Positions 35,101 to 40,349 of a DNA stretch of 64,000 nucleotides are shown one piece after another. The first letter of the stretch is position 1. The number at the start of each line of letters is the position of its first letter. Origin of the DNA: Liolophura sinensis (Eukaryota; Mollusca; Polyplacophora; Chitonida; Chitonidae); NCBI RefSeq assembly GCF_032854445.1, contig NW_027017954.1, forward strand, positions 372,001-436,000, read 5' to 3'. A program made the position numbers and the translations under genes. The notes under the pieces were generated by a model. It saw nothing but the letters and a program-made list of their open reading frames with translations. It searched no databases and had not been told where the DNA came from.

Positions 35101-37858
35101 ACATAAACCAGACATCAGTACTACTGTGGTACACAAACGGTGCCGGCATAAAAAACTGTCCTCCCAAATGAAACTGGCATCACCAGCTCATATCAAAATA
35201 ATGGACTCGATACGAGAGCGTCTCACACTCTCCTGGCTCCCAGTGGATGCAGCAAAAATACCTCCCCTCTGCACAGAAAACACGGCTTATATACGTGCCA
35301 GGTGGATTCAACTATTCTTAGACACAGAATTAACAGCCAATGAACATCCAGTTAAATAAACAGAGCATTGAACAAGGTGCTTTCGGCCAGGTCCGCACTG
35401 TACATATATAACAGGGCCTGTTATGCTTATAACATATAACACAAAGGTCCGCAGACTAACAGTACAGGAAGACGTTAAATAGTCATACATAACACTTGTA
35501 AGAACAACTGTGTGGCTGACATGCTATCGAGAGCTTGGTTGACATTTGTGTATGCATATTTCTTTCTATACGTACATTTTTCCCTTATTGCATCATTTTG
35601 TCATTATTGTATATATATGTTATATTTATTGTAAAAAAAATTGGGTACTTATGTACAGTTATCTTTTCTTTTTGGGGGAGAGGAAGTGTTACGAACCATG
35701 TTTTTCAATATTGTATTATTTTTTTGTTATTTGTTCCTGAGTCAGTGCCTGACTTACATTTTCCCCTCTGTGCCTGCTTTGCACTGTAATTCAGTCGAGC
35801 GTTCTCGGGGCTTCGGGGTTTATGAGTATAGTGTCATCGTACATAGAGTACACTTTCTGGAAATATGTATCGGTGTTGTAAACATGTTTAAAACCATCCA
35901 GATTTTTTTTTACGTTTATCTATAAATATTACCGACAGACTTGTGCAGCTGGCAGTCATTTAGTTAAGTCCATTTGAGAGCAGTCATTTACTGAAGTCCA
36001 CTGGAGAGCAGTCATACTTACTGTCTTCCTCTGTAAAGGAGTTTGCTGGGTTTAGACATATCGGATTTTACGCCATTTGACTTTCATACTCCATTTTCTG
36101 TACAGGACACTTTGTGAGATTGTGTTTCGCCACCGGCCACTCTTCTCGTCGCCACCCATGTCTATTCCAAGCACGCTTATAGCATTCCTCGCTCCGCTTT
36201 AGCCGGTGTCAGGCTTACATGGGTTCCTTTGCTTTCCAGGGTTGTTATGTGCTAGTTTTAGTGTCCAAGATTGATGCCACCCTATGTTGTGAGATTCATT
36301 CTAGCTTGCCTTTAACGATTGCAGTGCAGACAAAAACAGAACAAGAAATCTGACAATGCAAGCTATAGAACGGTAACACTGAAACATCGACAAATGAGAC
36401 AGAAGTCTGAAGATAACAGAAATATGTGTTCTATTTTGACAGCATGCTCCCCTGGCACATGGGGACAAAACTGTAAACTTACTTGTAGTCTGAACTGTCT
36501 TAATGGTCCAACCGGATGTGACGTCAGGAATGGAGCATGTATTGGAGGTTGTACAGATGGACATGAAGGCAGATTTTGTACCCGTAAGCATCATTACCTG
36601 AAAAAGATTATCTTTGAATGTAAATACGCTCTCTTGGTGACATTTCAACTGATAATAGAACGTCGCCAATAATTTTGCGTCTAACAGAAATTCCTAAGGT
36701 GCCAGTGGCTTAATGATTATACACAAGAGTATCCTAATGTCATTAATATTTGAAAGATCAGCATTTGCTGTCGATTACGCTCCATTTACAGGCTGTTTCG
36801 GTTTTAATCCTACAACAGATAATTATCTCCATGTGGAAGGCAGGATAACAACAATCCATTGCATATTTCCTTGCTTATGTAACTCAGCACGCAGCTCAAA
36901 GTCAGTCCCACCTTGAAAATCTAACATATTCCGCCAAAGTTGCACCGCATTAGATTTCCCATACGCCCACCCCTCTCACTTTAATAGCATATGTCTGTCA
37001 ATGTCAGAGTGTAGGCTTTGTCCCACAGCGCCATTGTGTAACGACTTTGTTTAAAAAATAAACATTTCTGTGCTGCTGAAATGTTCACCGTCATAAAATA
37101 CATTGCTCGCCAAAAACTGAATAAGATGTAGCACAATAAAATCAGCAATTTTAGCTTTGTTTAAATGTGTATTTTACCGTTTATAGCAGTCAACTATAAC
37201 TACACAGGAGTGGTGATAGGCTGTGTGGCTGTGGTGGTCGCTGTCGTAATCGTTGTTATTGTACTGATGTACACGTAAGTGATGCCAGCTTAAAATAGGA
37301 CCATGAATGTTTATTCCACAGTATAGGATTTAGATATACATGTAATATTTTATATATTTATTATATTTTTATAATACTTTGTTTATACACTGAAGGTTGT
37401 GATACACCTAAAGCTGTACCCATCGTTCCCTCTCTGTGATACAGAATAATGTGCAATTTAAATCCTTATACGTTTACATGTACTCAGAAAATGTGACGAA
37501 ATAATCCGAATAAATCGATATTAGAGATAAGTATATTGTAATATGCTGCTGTAATAATTTTCTCTTTGTTGGGTTTATATTTTGTGTTAAGATAGTATAT
37601 CTTTGTTGAAATTATTTAGGTGACCATAGACTGTGTTATTTCTACAGGAGAAGATGTCACGGTAATAAGTCAGGAGGAACCTCTGAGCGTTCGGATCCGG
37701 TCCACGTCCAGAATCGGGAGAGTTCTAATCAAGGGAGAGAAGCGCGGATTTCAACTCCAGTGGACAGTAACCCGTATGAGAGTGTTTATGAGAATGAATA
37801 CGACAAAATCCGATTTTCTTGTAATGACACCGAGGCCAGTTACACTGTTGTTACTTAA
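7969..37858 (+). CDS. Receptor-like gene copy A: EGF / F-type lectin / multi-EGF / TM / tyrosine tail (gene span)
   Basis: Multi-exon gene model joined by GT/AG sites: 7969-8103, 8482-8691, 9564-9770, 10723-10818, 12966-13115, 14846-14992, 16078-16224, 20452-20598, 21721-21867, 24837-24989, 36443-36583, 37187-37274, 37648-37858; a decayed exon lies at 17210. All introns up to the membrane exon are phase 1 and the extracellular exons are multiples of three, so exons can be lost or gained without a frame change. The predicted product is a type I membrane protein: EGF-like module, fucolectin-type F5/8C domain, a string of laminin/MEGF-type EGF modules, one membrane helix and a 69-residue tail with several tyrosines. 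The layout resembles MEGF10/Draper/CED-1-like and other lectin-EGF receptors of molluscs; a role in binding glycans or particles at the cell surface is inference. The signal-peptide exon is not certain (see 247). The exact orthologue is unknown to me. Confidence 0.75.
8482..8691 (+). CDS. Exon: F-type lectin domain, N-terminal half (copy A)
   Basis: A 210-bp exon (acceptor TTATAG, donor GTAAGT, phase 1/1). It starts NVALGKPTDQSSDYYG and continues LAVDGILGHS, then C-THT and NFTIYNRE: the classic opening of fucolectin/tachylectin-4-type F5/8C domains (NVALGK-T-QSS, AVDG, C-HT, W-V-L, I-I-NR). The usual fucose-binding motif is H-x(~26)-R-x-D followed by a basic residue; His and Arg are visible here, but Asp is Glu (NREE). 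The other half of the domain is in the next coding exon. Confidence 0.88.
9564..9770 (+). CDS. Exon: F-type lectin domain, C-terminal half (copy A)
   Basis: A 207-bp exon (acceptor TTACAG, donor GTACGT, phase 1/1) encoding GYRLSGFTLYVGNNSHDY, then a cysteine pair region, GHCTGGPVSGDTVRI and finally LTLCEVLIYG. This matches the second half of F-type lectins, where RL-F-I-VG, a central C...C and the terminal LCEV-VYG strand are diagnostic. Joined to the exon at 8482, the split codon gives F and the domain reads continuously. Together the two exons give about 139 residues, the normal size for the domain. Confidence 0.88.
10040..10335 (-). mobile_element. Old family-2 SINE (copy A)
   Basis: Diverged version read on the minus strand; TTTTTCAGTCATATTTACGA and GCTGAGCGCCAAG match the 53058 element. 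Located in the intron after the lectin exons. Confidence 0.6.
10723..10818 (+). CDS. Exon: short EGF-like module 2 (copy A)
   Basis: A 96-bp exon (acceptor CCTGACAG, donor GTAAAG, phase 1/1) encoding VCSAGWYGEMCGRQC followed by NTTTACSKC. It is a short six-cysteine EGF-like piece, smaller than the eight-cysteine modules downstream. Its copy at 63147 has the same length; the end differs (YVTRTRC here, DIAGTRC there). Confidence 0.75.
10820..12030. other. Intron sequence, copy A
   Basis: A decayed SINE tail at about 11045-11110 (minus) is the only recognised item. The A/D match extends to 11587 because the window ends there. Confidence 0.5.
12040..12180 (+). mobile_element. Family-1 SINE fragment
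   Basis: 3' half: GGATGGTCGTGGGTTTCCCC to TTCTTGAGTACAGTGTGAAA. In the intron before the exon at 12966. Confidence 0.75.
12966..13115 (+). CDS. Exon: EGF-like module 3 (copy A)
   Basis: A 150-bp exon with acceptor TTTCGCAG and donor GTTAGT, phase 1/1. It encodes ECVDGRWEKHCQKDCGHC, then CDKVTGECP and GNPRCDAGFMRNKCWTG, an eight-cysteine MEGF-type module. The exon's 3' edge is echoed by two or three decayed repeats just downstream (13116-13370). Confidence 0.78.
13058..13370 (+). repeat. Degenerate tandem copies of the 3' edge of the EGF exon
   Basis: Segments resembling CCAAGATGTGATGCTGGCT...ACAGG-TAGTGTGTAG recur after the true exon end at 13115, at about 13150-13215 and 13290-13350. They include the exon-intron boundary but carry stops and lost cysteines, so they are not counted as exons. 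Confidence 0.5.
13375..14645. other. Intron sequence without recognised features
   Basis: No exon, terminal repeat or SINE recognised. A short self-similar stretch (CAGTTCAAGCAGTGG region) at 13700-13760 is AT-rich and unremarkable. Confidence 0.45.
14846..14992 (+). CDS. Exon: EGF-like module 4 (copy A)
   Basis: A 147-bp exon, phase 1/1, encoding ACDAGTYGHDCNETCGSC, then CNTTSGHC and NPRCMPGYSGLKCKTG. Eight cysteines are spaced as in laminin/MEGF-type EGF modules, with an N-glycosylation sequon (NET). The acceptor is GACAAG, a somewhat unusual CAAG rather than a pyrimidine-rich CAG. It is almost identical to the exon at 20452, which belongs to a second copy of the same ~1.7-kb intragenic unit. 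Confidence 0.82.
15775..15945 (+). mobile_element. Family-1 SINE, 3' part, in duplicated unit 1 only
   Basis: GGCCGTACGTGGGAAGATCT through GAGTACGGCGTAAAACACCA and AAATA repeats. Absent from the equivalent place in unit 2 (about 21450-21590). Confidence 0.82.
16078..16224 (+). CDS. Exon: EGF-like module 5 (copy A)
   Basis: A 147-bp exon, acceptor AATTAAG, donor GTGAGA, phase 1/1. It encodes DCEAGKYGHDCNETCGSC, then SCNTTSGHCEGEPRC. It is a close paralogue of the exon at 14846 and the partner of the exon at 21721 in the duplicated unit. Confidence 0.82.
17210..17352 (+). pseudogene. Decayed EGF-like exon (copy A)
   Basis: After a good acceptor (CATCTTCAG) the frame reads CDNGTYGLNCSETSGSCAEG, then CNKSSGLCP and VCMPGYIKEKC. 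Relative to its neighbours, the third cysteine of the ETCGSC motif is Ser (ETSGSC), and the donor that normally follows the last cysteine (ACAGGT) is replaced by GATACT; the frame then runs on to a stop at about 17450. The exon has probably been dropped from the transcript, which phase-1 symmetry allows. Confidence 0.6.
17478..17690 (-). mobile_element. Family-1 SINE
   Basis: Reverse orientation, ATTTATTTGGTTGGTTTC to AGCCAACATGAGCTGGACTT, reaching into the tRNA-like head. It lies just downstream of the decayed EGF exon. Confidence 0.78.
17700..20255. other. Long intron sequence without recognised features
   Basis: No cysteine-rich frame, SINE or terminal repeat was found in 2.5 kb. Small direct repeats (GTTTAGCTC twice at 17988) and T/A runs only. 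Confidence 0.45.
20452..20598 (+). CDS. Exon: EGF-like module 6 (copy A)
   Basis: A 147-bp exon, phase 1/1, nearly identical to the exon at 14846 (the visible change is CDAG to CEAG at the start). The acceptor is CATCAAG and the donor GTCAGT. High identity extends through the flanking introns, so this is a recent intragenic duplication rather than ancient exon repetition. Confidence 0.82.
21721..21867 (+). CDS. Exon: EGF-like module 7 (copy A)
   Basis: A 147-bp exon, acceptor AATTAAG, donor GTGACT, phase 1/1. It encodes ACEAGKYGHDCNETCGSC, then SCNTASGYC and MPGYSSLKCKTG. It pairs with the exon at 16078 as the second EGF exon of the duplicated unit. Confidence 0.82.
22010..23285. other. Intron sequence without recognised features
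   Basis: No EGF-like frame or transposon end recognised. Short frames here lack domain signatures. Confidence 0.4.
23290..23620 (+). repeat. Unclassified dispersed repeat, copy 1
   Basis: Matches 38255-38570 in blocks such as AATGACTCTCC, CAAGTTACTGC-GT-TCCTGCCCAACA and ACACTGACA-T-GAG. No coding motif or terminal structure seen. Confidence 0.6.
24617..24770 (-). mobile_element. Family-1 SINE fragment
   Basis: Reverse orientation; CTTCTCACGTAGGACCCACA and AGCCAGCATGAGCTGGACTT are recognisable. Ends shortly before the EGF exon at 24837. Confidence 0.6.
24837..24989 (+). CDS. Exon: EGF-like module 8 (copy A)
   Basis: A 153-bp exon, acceptor TTGGCAG, donor GTTAGT, phase 1/1. It encodes GCDAGFWGAGCEEKCGEC, then VTCDRASGGCP and NPRCKAGFLGSNC, an eight-cysteine EGF module. 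The next intron (24990-36442) is about 11.4 kb and consists almost wholly of the nested gypsy elements. Confidence 0.82.
25118..25317 (+). repeat. 5' LTR remnant of the old gypsy element
   Basis: Matches the 3' LTR in blocks such as AAACCATCC-GA, TTTACGTT-GTCTAT and GGCAGTCATTTA-TAAGTCCA. It includes a TATA-like TATATATAAGG and ends just before the primer site. Confidence 0.65.
25490..26730 (+). pseudogene. gag-protease remnant of the old gypsy element
   Basis: ATG 25490 gives MAEEFNAPSVLDCEDLSVVEL, resembling the young element's start, then stops after about 43 codons. A long Gag block is readable at 26088-26414 (YVEFARGKETLFNSLY, KTAASLADEYELNHKS), and a protease-region remnant at 26506-26730 where the DTGA motif has become NPGA. 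No intact CCHC knuckle was found. Confidence 0.8.
27130..27915 (+). pseudogene. Integrase remnant of the old gypsy element
   Basis: GHEIPVGGHLGIRK around 27150 matches the integrase zinc module. ERYHQIMESALRAYCMENSE at 27555 onward matches the region after the catalytic Glu, followed by a FELVYGLKVR block. Stops and frameshifts are frequent. It lies upstream of the RT remnant, confirming integrase-first order. Confidence 0.8.
27938..28200 (+). mobile_element. Full-length family-1 tRNA-derived SINE inside the old gypsy element
   Basis: The head TGGCTCAGTTGGTTAGCGCG is an A box, with GAGTTCAAGTC as a B-box-like site. The conserved centre (GTACGTGGGAAGGTCTGCC, GGATGGTCGTGGGTTTC) and the tail GAGTACGGCGTAAAACA plus AAATA repeats follow. 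It lies between integrase and RT of the old element. It is not a functional tRNA gene. Confidence 0.88.
28230..29303 (+). pseudogene. RT and RNase H remnant of the old gypsy element
   Basis: The RT fingers block (HHPFRINPAMLKLVN, then GSIRLYVDYRKINAVNKTDS) is clear at 28260-28480. The YxDD palm motif cannot be found. The thumb is near 28700-28780 and RNase H pieces (YFSRNLNRHQRN, STIEKEASGLVLAV) at 29050-29150. A 61-bp LINE tail interrupts RNase H, and the young gypsy element cuts it at 29303. Confidence 0.82.
28970..29030 (-). mobile_element. 61-bp retroposed LINE tail with perfect 12-bp target duplication
   Basis: The insert on the minus strand is the same tail as the end of the LINE at 44771-45679 (CTCGCCACGATATGGCTGAA and ATTC repeats). 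It is flanked by AGAAGATGGAAT on both sides (28958-28969 and 29031-29042). Confidence 0.82.
29304..30318 (-). repeat. 3' LTR of the young gypsy element
   Basis: 1015 bp, same length and apparently the same sequence as 34480-35494. Next to it at 30319-30335 (minus strand) is the purine tract GAAGGGTGGGGG used to prime plus-strand synthesis. Confidence 0.93.
30435..30725 (-). CDS. RNase H C-terminal part, frameshifted (young gypsy)
   Basis: A 96-codon frame overlapping the end of the main frame. It carries YSTIEKECLSLILAL, VVYTDHNPLTFL and NVIADCLSR, the later acidic motifs of gypsy RNase H. The shift falls at a ten-base homopolymer (T run on the minus strand, about 30712-30721), so a slippage mutation or an assembly error is likely. 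Confidence 0.85.
   Translation of the reverse strand: MFFFSRKFDKCQRNYSTIEKECLSLILALQHFEVYVTSSSYPIVVYTDHNPLTFLHKLKGKNRRLLRWSLLLQEFNLEIRHIKGKDNVIADCLSRV
30671..34351 (-). CDS. Gag-Pol frame of the young gypsy element (one internal TAG)
   Basis: The frame starts at ATG 34351 and runs 994 codons to a TAG at 31367-31369, then continues in the same frame to 30671. Domains by approximate residue: Glu/Arg-rich coiled coil 85-175; Gag 180-370; CCHC knuckle CNFCKREGHVMSEC near 410; protease DTGAS near 505; integrase HH-CC zinc module 745-790 and DD35E core (LIDCVGP, QSDQGSNF, GALERFHQ) 815-910; after the TAG the integrase C-terminal GPY-type region, then directly the RT thumb motif KRELKRFLGMAGYY and the start of RNase H. 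Gag and Pol share one frame. The TAG and missing RT palm make it defective. Confidence 0.88.
34458..34474 (-). other. Primer binding site, tRNA-Pro type (young gypsy)
   Basis: On the minus strand TGGGGGCTTGTCCGGGA begins five bases after the LTR. It is complementary to the 3' end of tRNA-Pro (known animal sequence) with one mismatch. Confidence 0.7.
34480..35494 (-). repeat. 5' LTR of the young gypsy element
   Basis: 1015 bp. Read on the minus strand it starts TGTTATGTATGAC and ends CGTAACA. A TATATAAG box lies on the minus strand near 35285-35294. No difference from the other LTR was found by reading both. Confidence 0.93.
35687..36107 (+). repeat. 3' LTR of the old gypsy element
   Basis: Begins TGTTACGAACC directly after a purine tract, as expected. 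It carries a short tandem GAGAGCAGTCAT-TACT repeat near 35965-36025. The 3' boundary is uncertain because the two LTRs have diverged. Confidence 0.55.
36443..36583 (+). CDS. Exon: last EGF-like module (copy A)
   Basis: A 141-bp exon, acceptor TTGACAG, donor GTAAGC, phase 1/1. It encodes ACSPGTWGQNCKLTCSLNC, then TGCDVRNGACIGGC and GRFC. It is the final extracellular module before the membrane exon; the split codon joins as Pro to the sequence VNYNYTG. Confidence 0.82.
37187..37274 (+). CDS. Exon: transmembrane segment (copy A)
   Basis: An 88-bp exon (acceptor TTATAG, donor GTAAGT; phase 1 in, phase 2 out). It encodes VNYNYTG followed by a run of about 21 hydrophobic residues starting VVIGCVAVVVAVV and ending IVLMY: a single membrane helix. 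The change to a phase-2 donor marks the end of the symmetric module array. The NYT triplet is a possible N-glycosylation site close to the membrane. Confidence 0.82.
37648..37858 (+). CDS. Exon: cytoplasmic tail with tyrosine motifs, stop at 37856-37858 (copy A)
   Basis: Joining the phase-2 donor at 37274 to the acceptor TCTACAG at 37647 gives a 70-codon terminal exon ending in TAA. The tail begins RRCHGNKSGG and contains five tyrosines: NPYESVYENEYDKI and, ten residues further, YTVV at the very end. YENE fits a Grb2-type YxN site, and YDKI-x10-YTVV has the spacing of an ITAM-like pair. A longer frame exists over the same bases but does not join the membrane exon in frame, so it is rejected. 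No polyadenylation signal is obvious just downstream. Confidence 0.75.
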
Positions 37859-38254
37859 TTTCATGGCTTTGGACGCGAAACGCTTCCTGGAAAGAACGGG
37901 AGATAGTGAACCGTTAAAAAGGACAAGTTTTGAACATATATATAGTTTGAATTAGATAATTCTCTCCTAAAAACAGCACATTTTGTTTTAAATTTTGAAA
38001 AGGTTCAAAGGGCTAATGCTTCTTTTAGTTTGGGGCTCGATGAGGGCGATGTTGGTGGACACAGCTGTCGTGTTTTAGCGGTCCTGCTCGCCCTCGTCCT
38101 ACAGGGGTGTAAGCATTTGGCCTAGCTGGATGTACCGACTGCAGGGAATTTACCGAACACTGCAGGACCTTCTGATTAATAACAGACCCTTTTATTCAGA
38201 TTTTGGAAAGATATTTTTGTAATAACTCTGACTTTGCTAAGGAAAAGTAATGGA

Positions 38255-38570
38255 AAGTCACAATATTTTTTTCAAGCAATGACTCTCCCGGACGGTTTTC
38301 TGCCAGCTTACCGTGACAAGTTACTGCAGTATCCTGCCCAACATGTACGCATTGTGAAAGGGGCAGCCCTTCTCGGTTCCCTGCTTATAAACGTGTGGTT
38401 CAAAATACATCAGTTTTACACTTAAGCCGCAAAATCCAATTTATTGCACCGATACCTGTATCCACTATAAGACACCACACTGACAATCTAGAGCTAATAT
38501 TCTTTCACGTGACAGCCAATTATCACGTGACGCTTTCAGGGCTATGGATTGTCCAAGTTCAAAAGGGCTT
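38255..38570 (+). repeat. Unclassified dispersed repeat, copy 2
   Basis: Partner of 23290-23620, about 400 bp downstream of the last exon of copy A. Confidence 0.6.
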
Positions 38571-38599
38571 CTACAACATGGCTTCTTGGAGTGAATTGT

Positions 38600-40130
38600 C
38601 CATCATTGCCATATCCCCAATAATCAACTCCATGTTCTCGGCTTTCAAAATTTTTTAGAATTTTTTGAACATATTTTTCGATGACAACTTTGTCGTTTAT
38701 CATGGTTCCTATGTATGTATAGTGGCAGACCTTATGTCACTTTAATTACACAGGAAAACATTATGGGTTTTATGGACCTAGAAAGTCCTAAATTTAACTT
38801 GAAAATTATAATAACCCTATCAAATTTAAATTTCAAAGTTCTGAGCATATATTTAGTGGATATATAACAACAGTATACTAATATTATATCTCAAAACAAT
38901 TAAGCAGTGTAGCTTATAAGCCCAAAGGCCTAATAGTGTTCACATAGAGTGTAAATAAACAAGCGCTTACAACCCGAGTTTCAAGTCAGCGTTTGTGTGA
39001 CTTGAGAACTTTTCCTTCCAAAATTTTCATGGTCTAGACAGTTTTGCGCCAGTTAGGATATTCCAATAAACTTTTGGACTACGGATTTCAGTTAGACGTA
39101 TGAGCTGTATAAACATTTATTCGTTTTGCCATTGCCGGTGAAGTAACAACATACTTGTATATGGATCTGGGAGGCTCAATGTGTTCGTGAGAGGTCATAT
39201 TTTGGCAAACCCACAGGAAGACACATCTCCAGGTGCCTACAAAGATAATGGTCAGGCAATCTAGATGCTTTGTCAAAGAAACCATTTGTGGATTGAACCA
39301 CAGGAGGTCAGATTATATCCTGATTTGCTCACTGTAACTTTATTGCTTTCACACCTCAGGCGACCTCTACATAGGGCTAATCTCCCTGGCTGCCAGTGGC
39401 TGTCTTGACAATAGCCAGCTGGGCTTTAAAGCAAAGAAGCTTTACTGCCATTGACCAGTAAACCACAAACTTCACTGGTCAAAACAAAGATGCATATTAC
39501 AATATTGCAAATTTTCAATCATTATCAAAGCTGCCGAAGTTTGTGGCCGCCATTTTGAAATTTTTGAAGATTTAATTGTTATTAATTTTGAAAGTCTTGG
39601 GCGCCTTGGGCATGTTGATATTGGTCTTTGCTACAATATATAGCGGTTGTTGGCCGCGTTGGACAGGTGTCCGCGTAGTACAGGTCGTTAAACATGGAAA
39701 ATCGCTCGGTCCCGGCAGAGAGTGGCCGCTTAGGACAGTTAGACGCTAAACACAGGTGCCGGTAAGTACAGATTTGACTGGATAGATCTTTTGTTACTAA
39801 AACGAACATGATCGCTGTTCAGAGCTAGTGGACGGACATGCTCTGTTGGCACACAGATGATTCCTGACTAAATCACATTGTCCAGGTAAAATAATCGAAG
39901 TCCGCTACCTTAACATTTGCCTTATTCCGAATGGAACGTGGTGCTATTTGAGAGTTTCATAGTATGAATGAATTGATATCTTAAATCTTGTACAGGGTTG
40001 TCAGCCTCATGATCTTCAGTGTGTTTTGAAGAGTTAATAAATTTGACATACAGGGACACGTTCTTCTTTTTTGTATGTTGTTTAAAGTGAAGGGATTGGT
40101 AATTATCGAAGCATGAATTTAAACCCTTGT
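38600..40130. other. Intergenic sequence downstream of copy A
   Basis: No gene recognised. AT-rich, with the possible transposon end at 39590-39790. Confidence 0.4.
39590..39790 (-). repeat. Possible DNA-transposon end fragment
   Basis: On the minus strand CAGTCAAATCTGTACTTACC opens a stretch with several degenerate copies of a CCGC-AA(C/G)-ACAGGTGTC-like motif, as at the ends of pogo/Tigger-like elements. No partner terminus and no transposase found. Confidence 0.3.
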
Positions 40131-40144
40131 ATTCGTCATCTGTT

Positions 40145-40339
40145 CAGGGGCCTCCGTGGCTCAGTAGGTTAGCGCGTTAGCGCAGCATAATGACCCAGGA
40201 GTCTCTCACAAAGAGTCCAACTCATGCTGGATTTCTCTCCGGCGGTACGTGGGAAGGTCTGCAGCAACCCGAGGATGGTCGTGGGTTCCCCCACGGGCTC
40301 TGCCCGGTTTCCACCCTCCAGAGAGAAAGAGAGAAAGTT
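40145..40339 (+). mobile_element. Family-1 SINE lacking the usual 3' tail, with intact target duplication
   Basis: Head and centre are well kept (GTGGCTCAGTAGGTTAGCGC, GTACGTGGGAAGGTCTGC), but the sequence ends in GAGAGAAAGAGAGAAAG instead of the GTACGGCGTAAAACACC tail. It is flanked by GTCATCTGTT on both sides (40135-40144 and 40340-40349). Confidence 0.85.
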
Positions 40340-40349
40340 GTCATCTGTT

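Larger units (their letters stand above)
29304..35494 (-). mobile_element. Young Ty3/gypsy LTR retrotransposon, IN before RT/RNase H, RT core missing
   Basis: A 6191-bp element with two 1015-bp LTRs that appear identical by eye, ends TG...CA, and a 4-bp CTTG target duplication (29300-29303 and 35495-35498). On the minus strand: 5' LTR, 5-base gap, a tRNA-Pro-type primer site (34458-34474), one long Gag-Pol frame, purine-rich tract next to 30318, 3' LTR. Order is Gag, protease, integrase, RT thumb, RNase H: the integrase-first arrangement known for Gmr1-like gypsy elements. The RT fingers/palm with its YxDD motif is absent at a junction near 31040. It sits inside the RNase H region of an older gypsy copy. 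Confidence 0.93.
25118..36107 (+). mobile_element. Old, decayed Ty3/gypsy element, split by the young one
   Basis: On the + strand: 5' LTR remnant ending ATTACA at 25317, primer site TGGGACTTGTCCGGGA (25322-25337), gag from ATG 25490, protease remnant, integrase 27100-27900, then RT and RNase H 28230-29303. It resumes after the insertion at 35499 with NNCVADMLSR, then the purine tract TTGGGGGAGAGGAAG and a 3' LTR from 35687. Many stops and frameshifts. Gag and integrase align with the young element, so the two are relatives. The 5' LTR is recognisable only over its last 200 bp (TATATAAGG at about 25158), and the 3' LTR end is placed only roughly. Confidence 0.85.

Noticed and set aside
37620-37955. 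111-codon frame over the terminal exon
   Set aside because: It is in a different frame from the splice-compatible tail; the frame joining the membrane exon ends at 37858.
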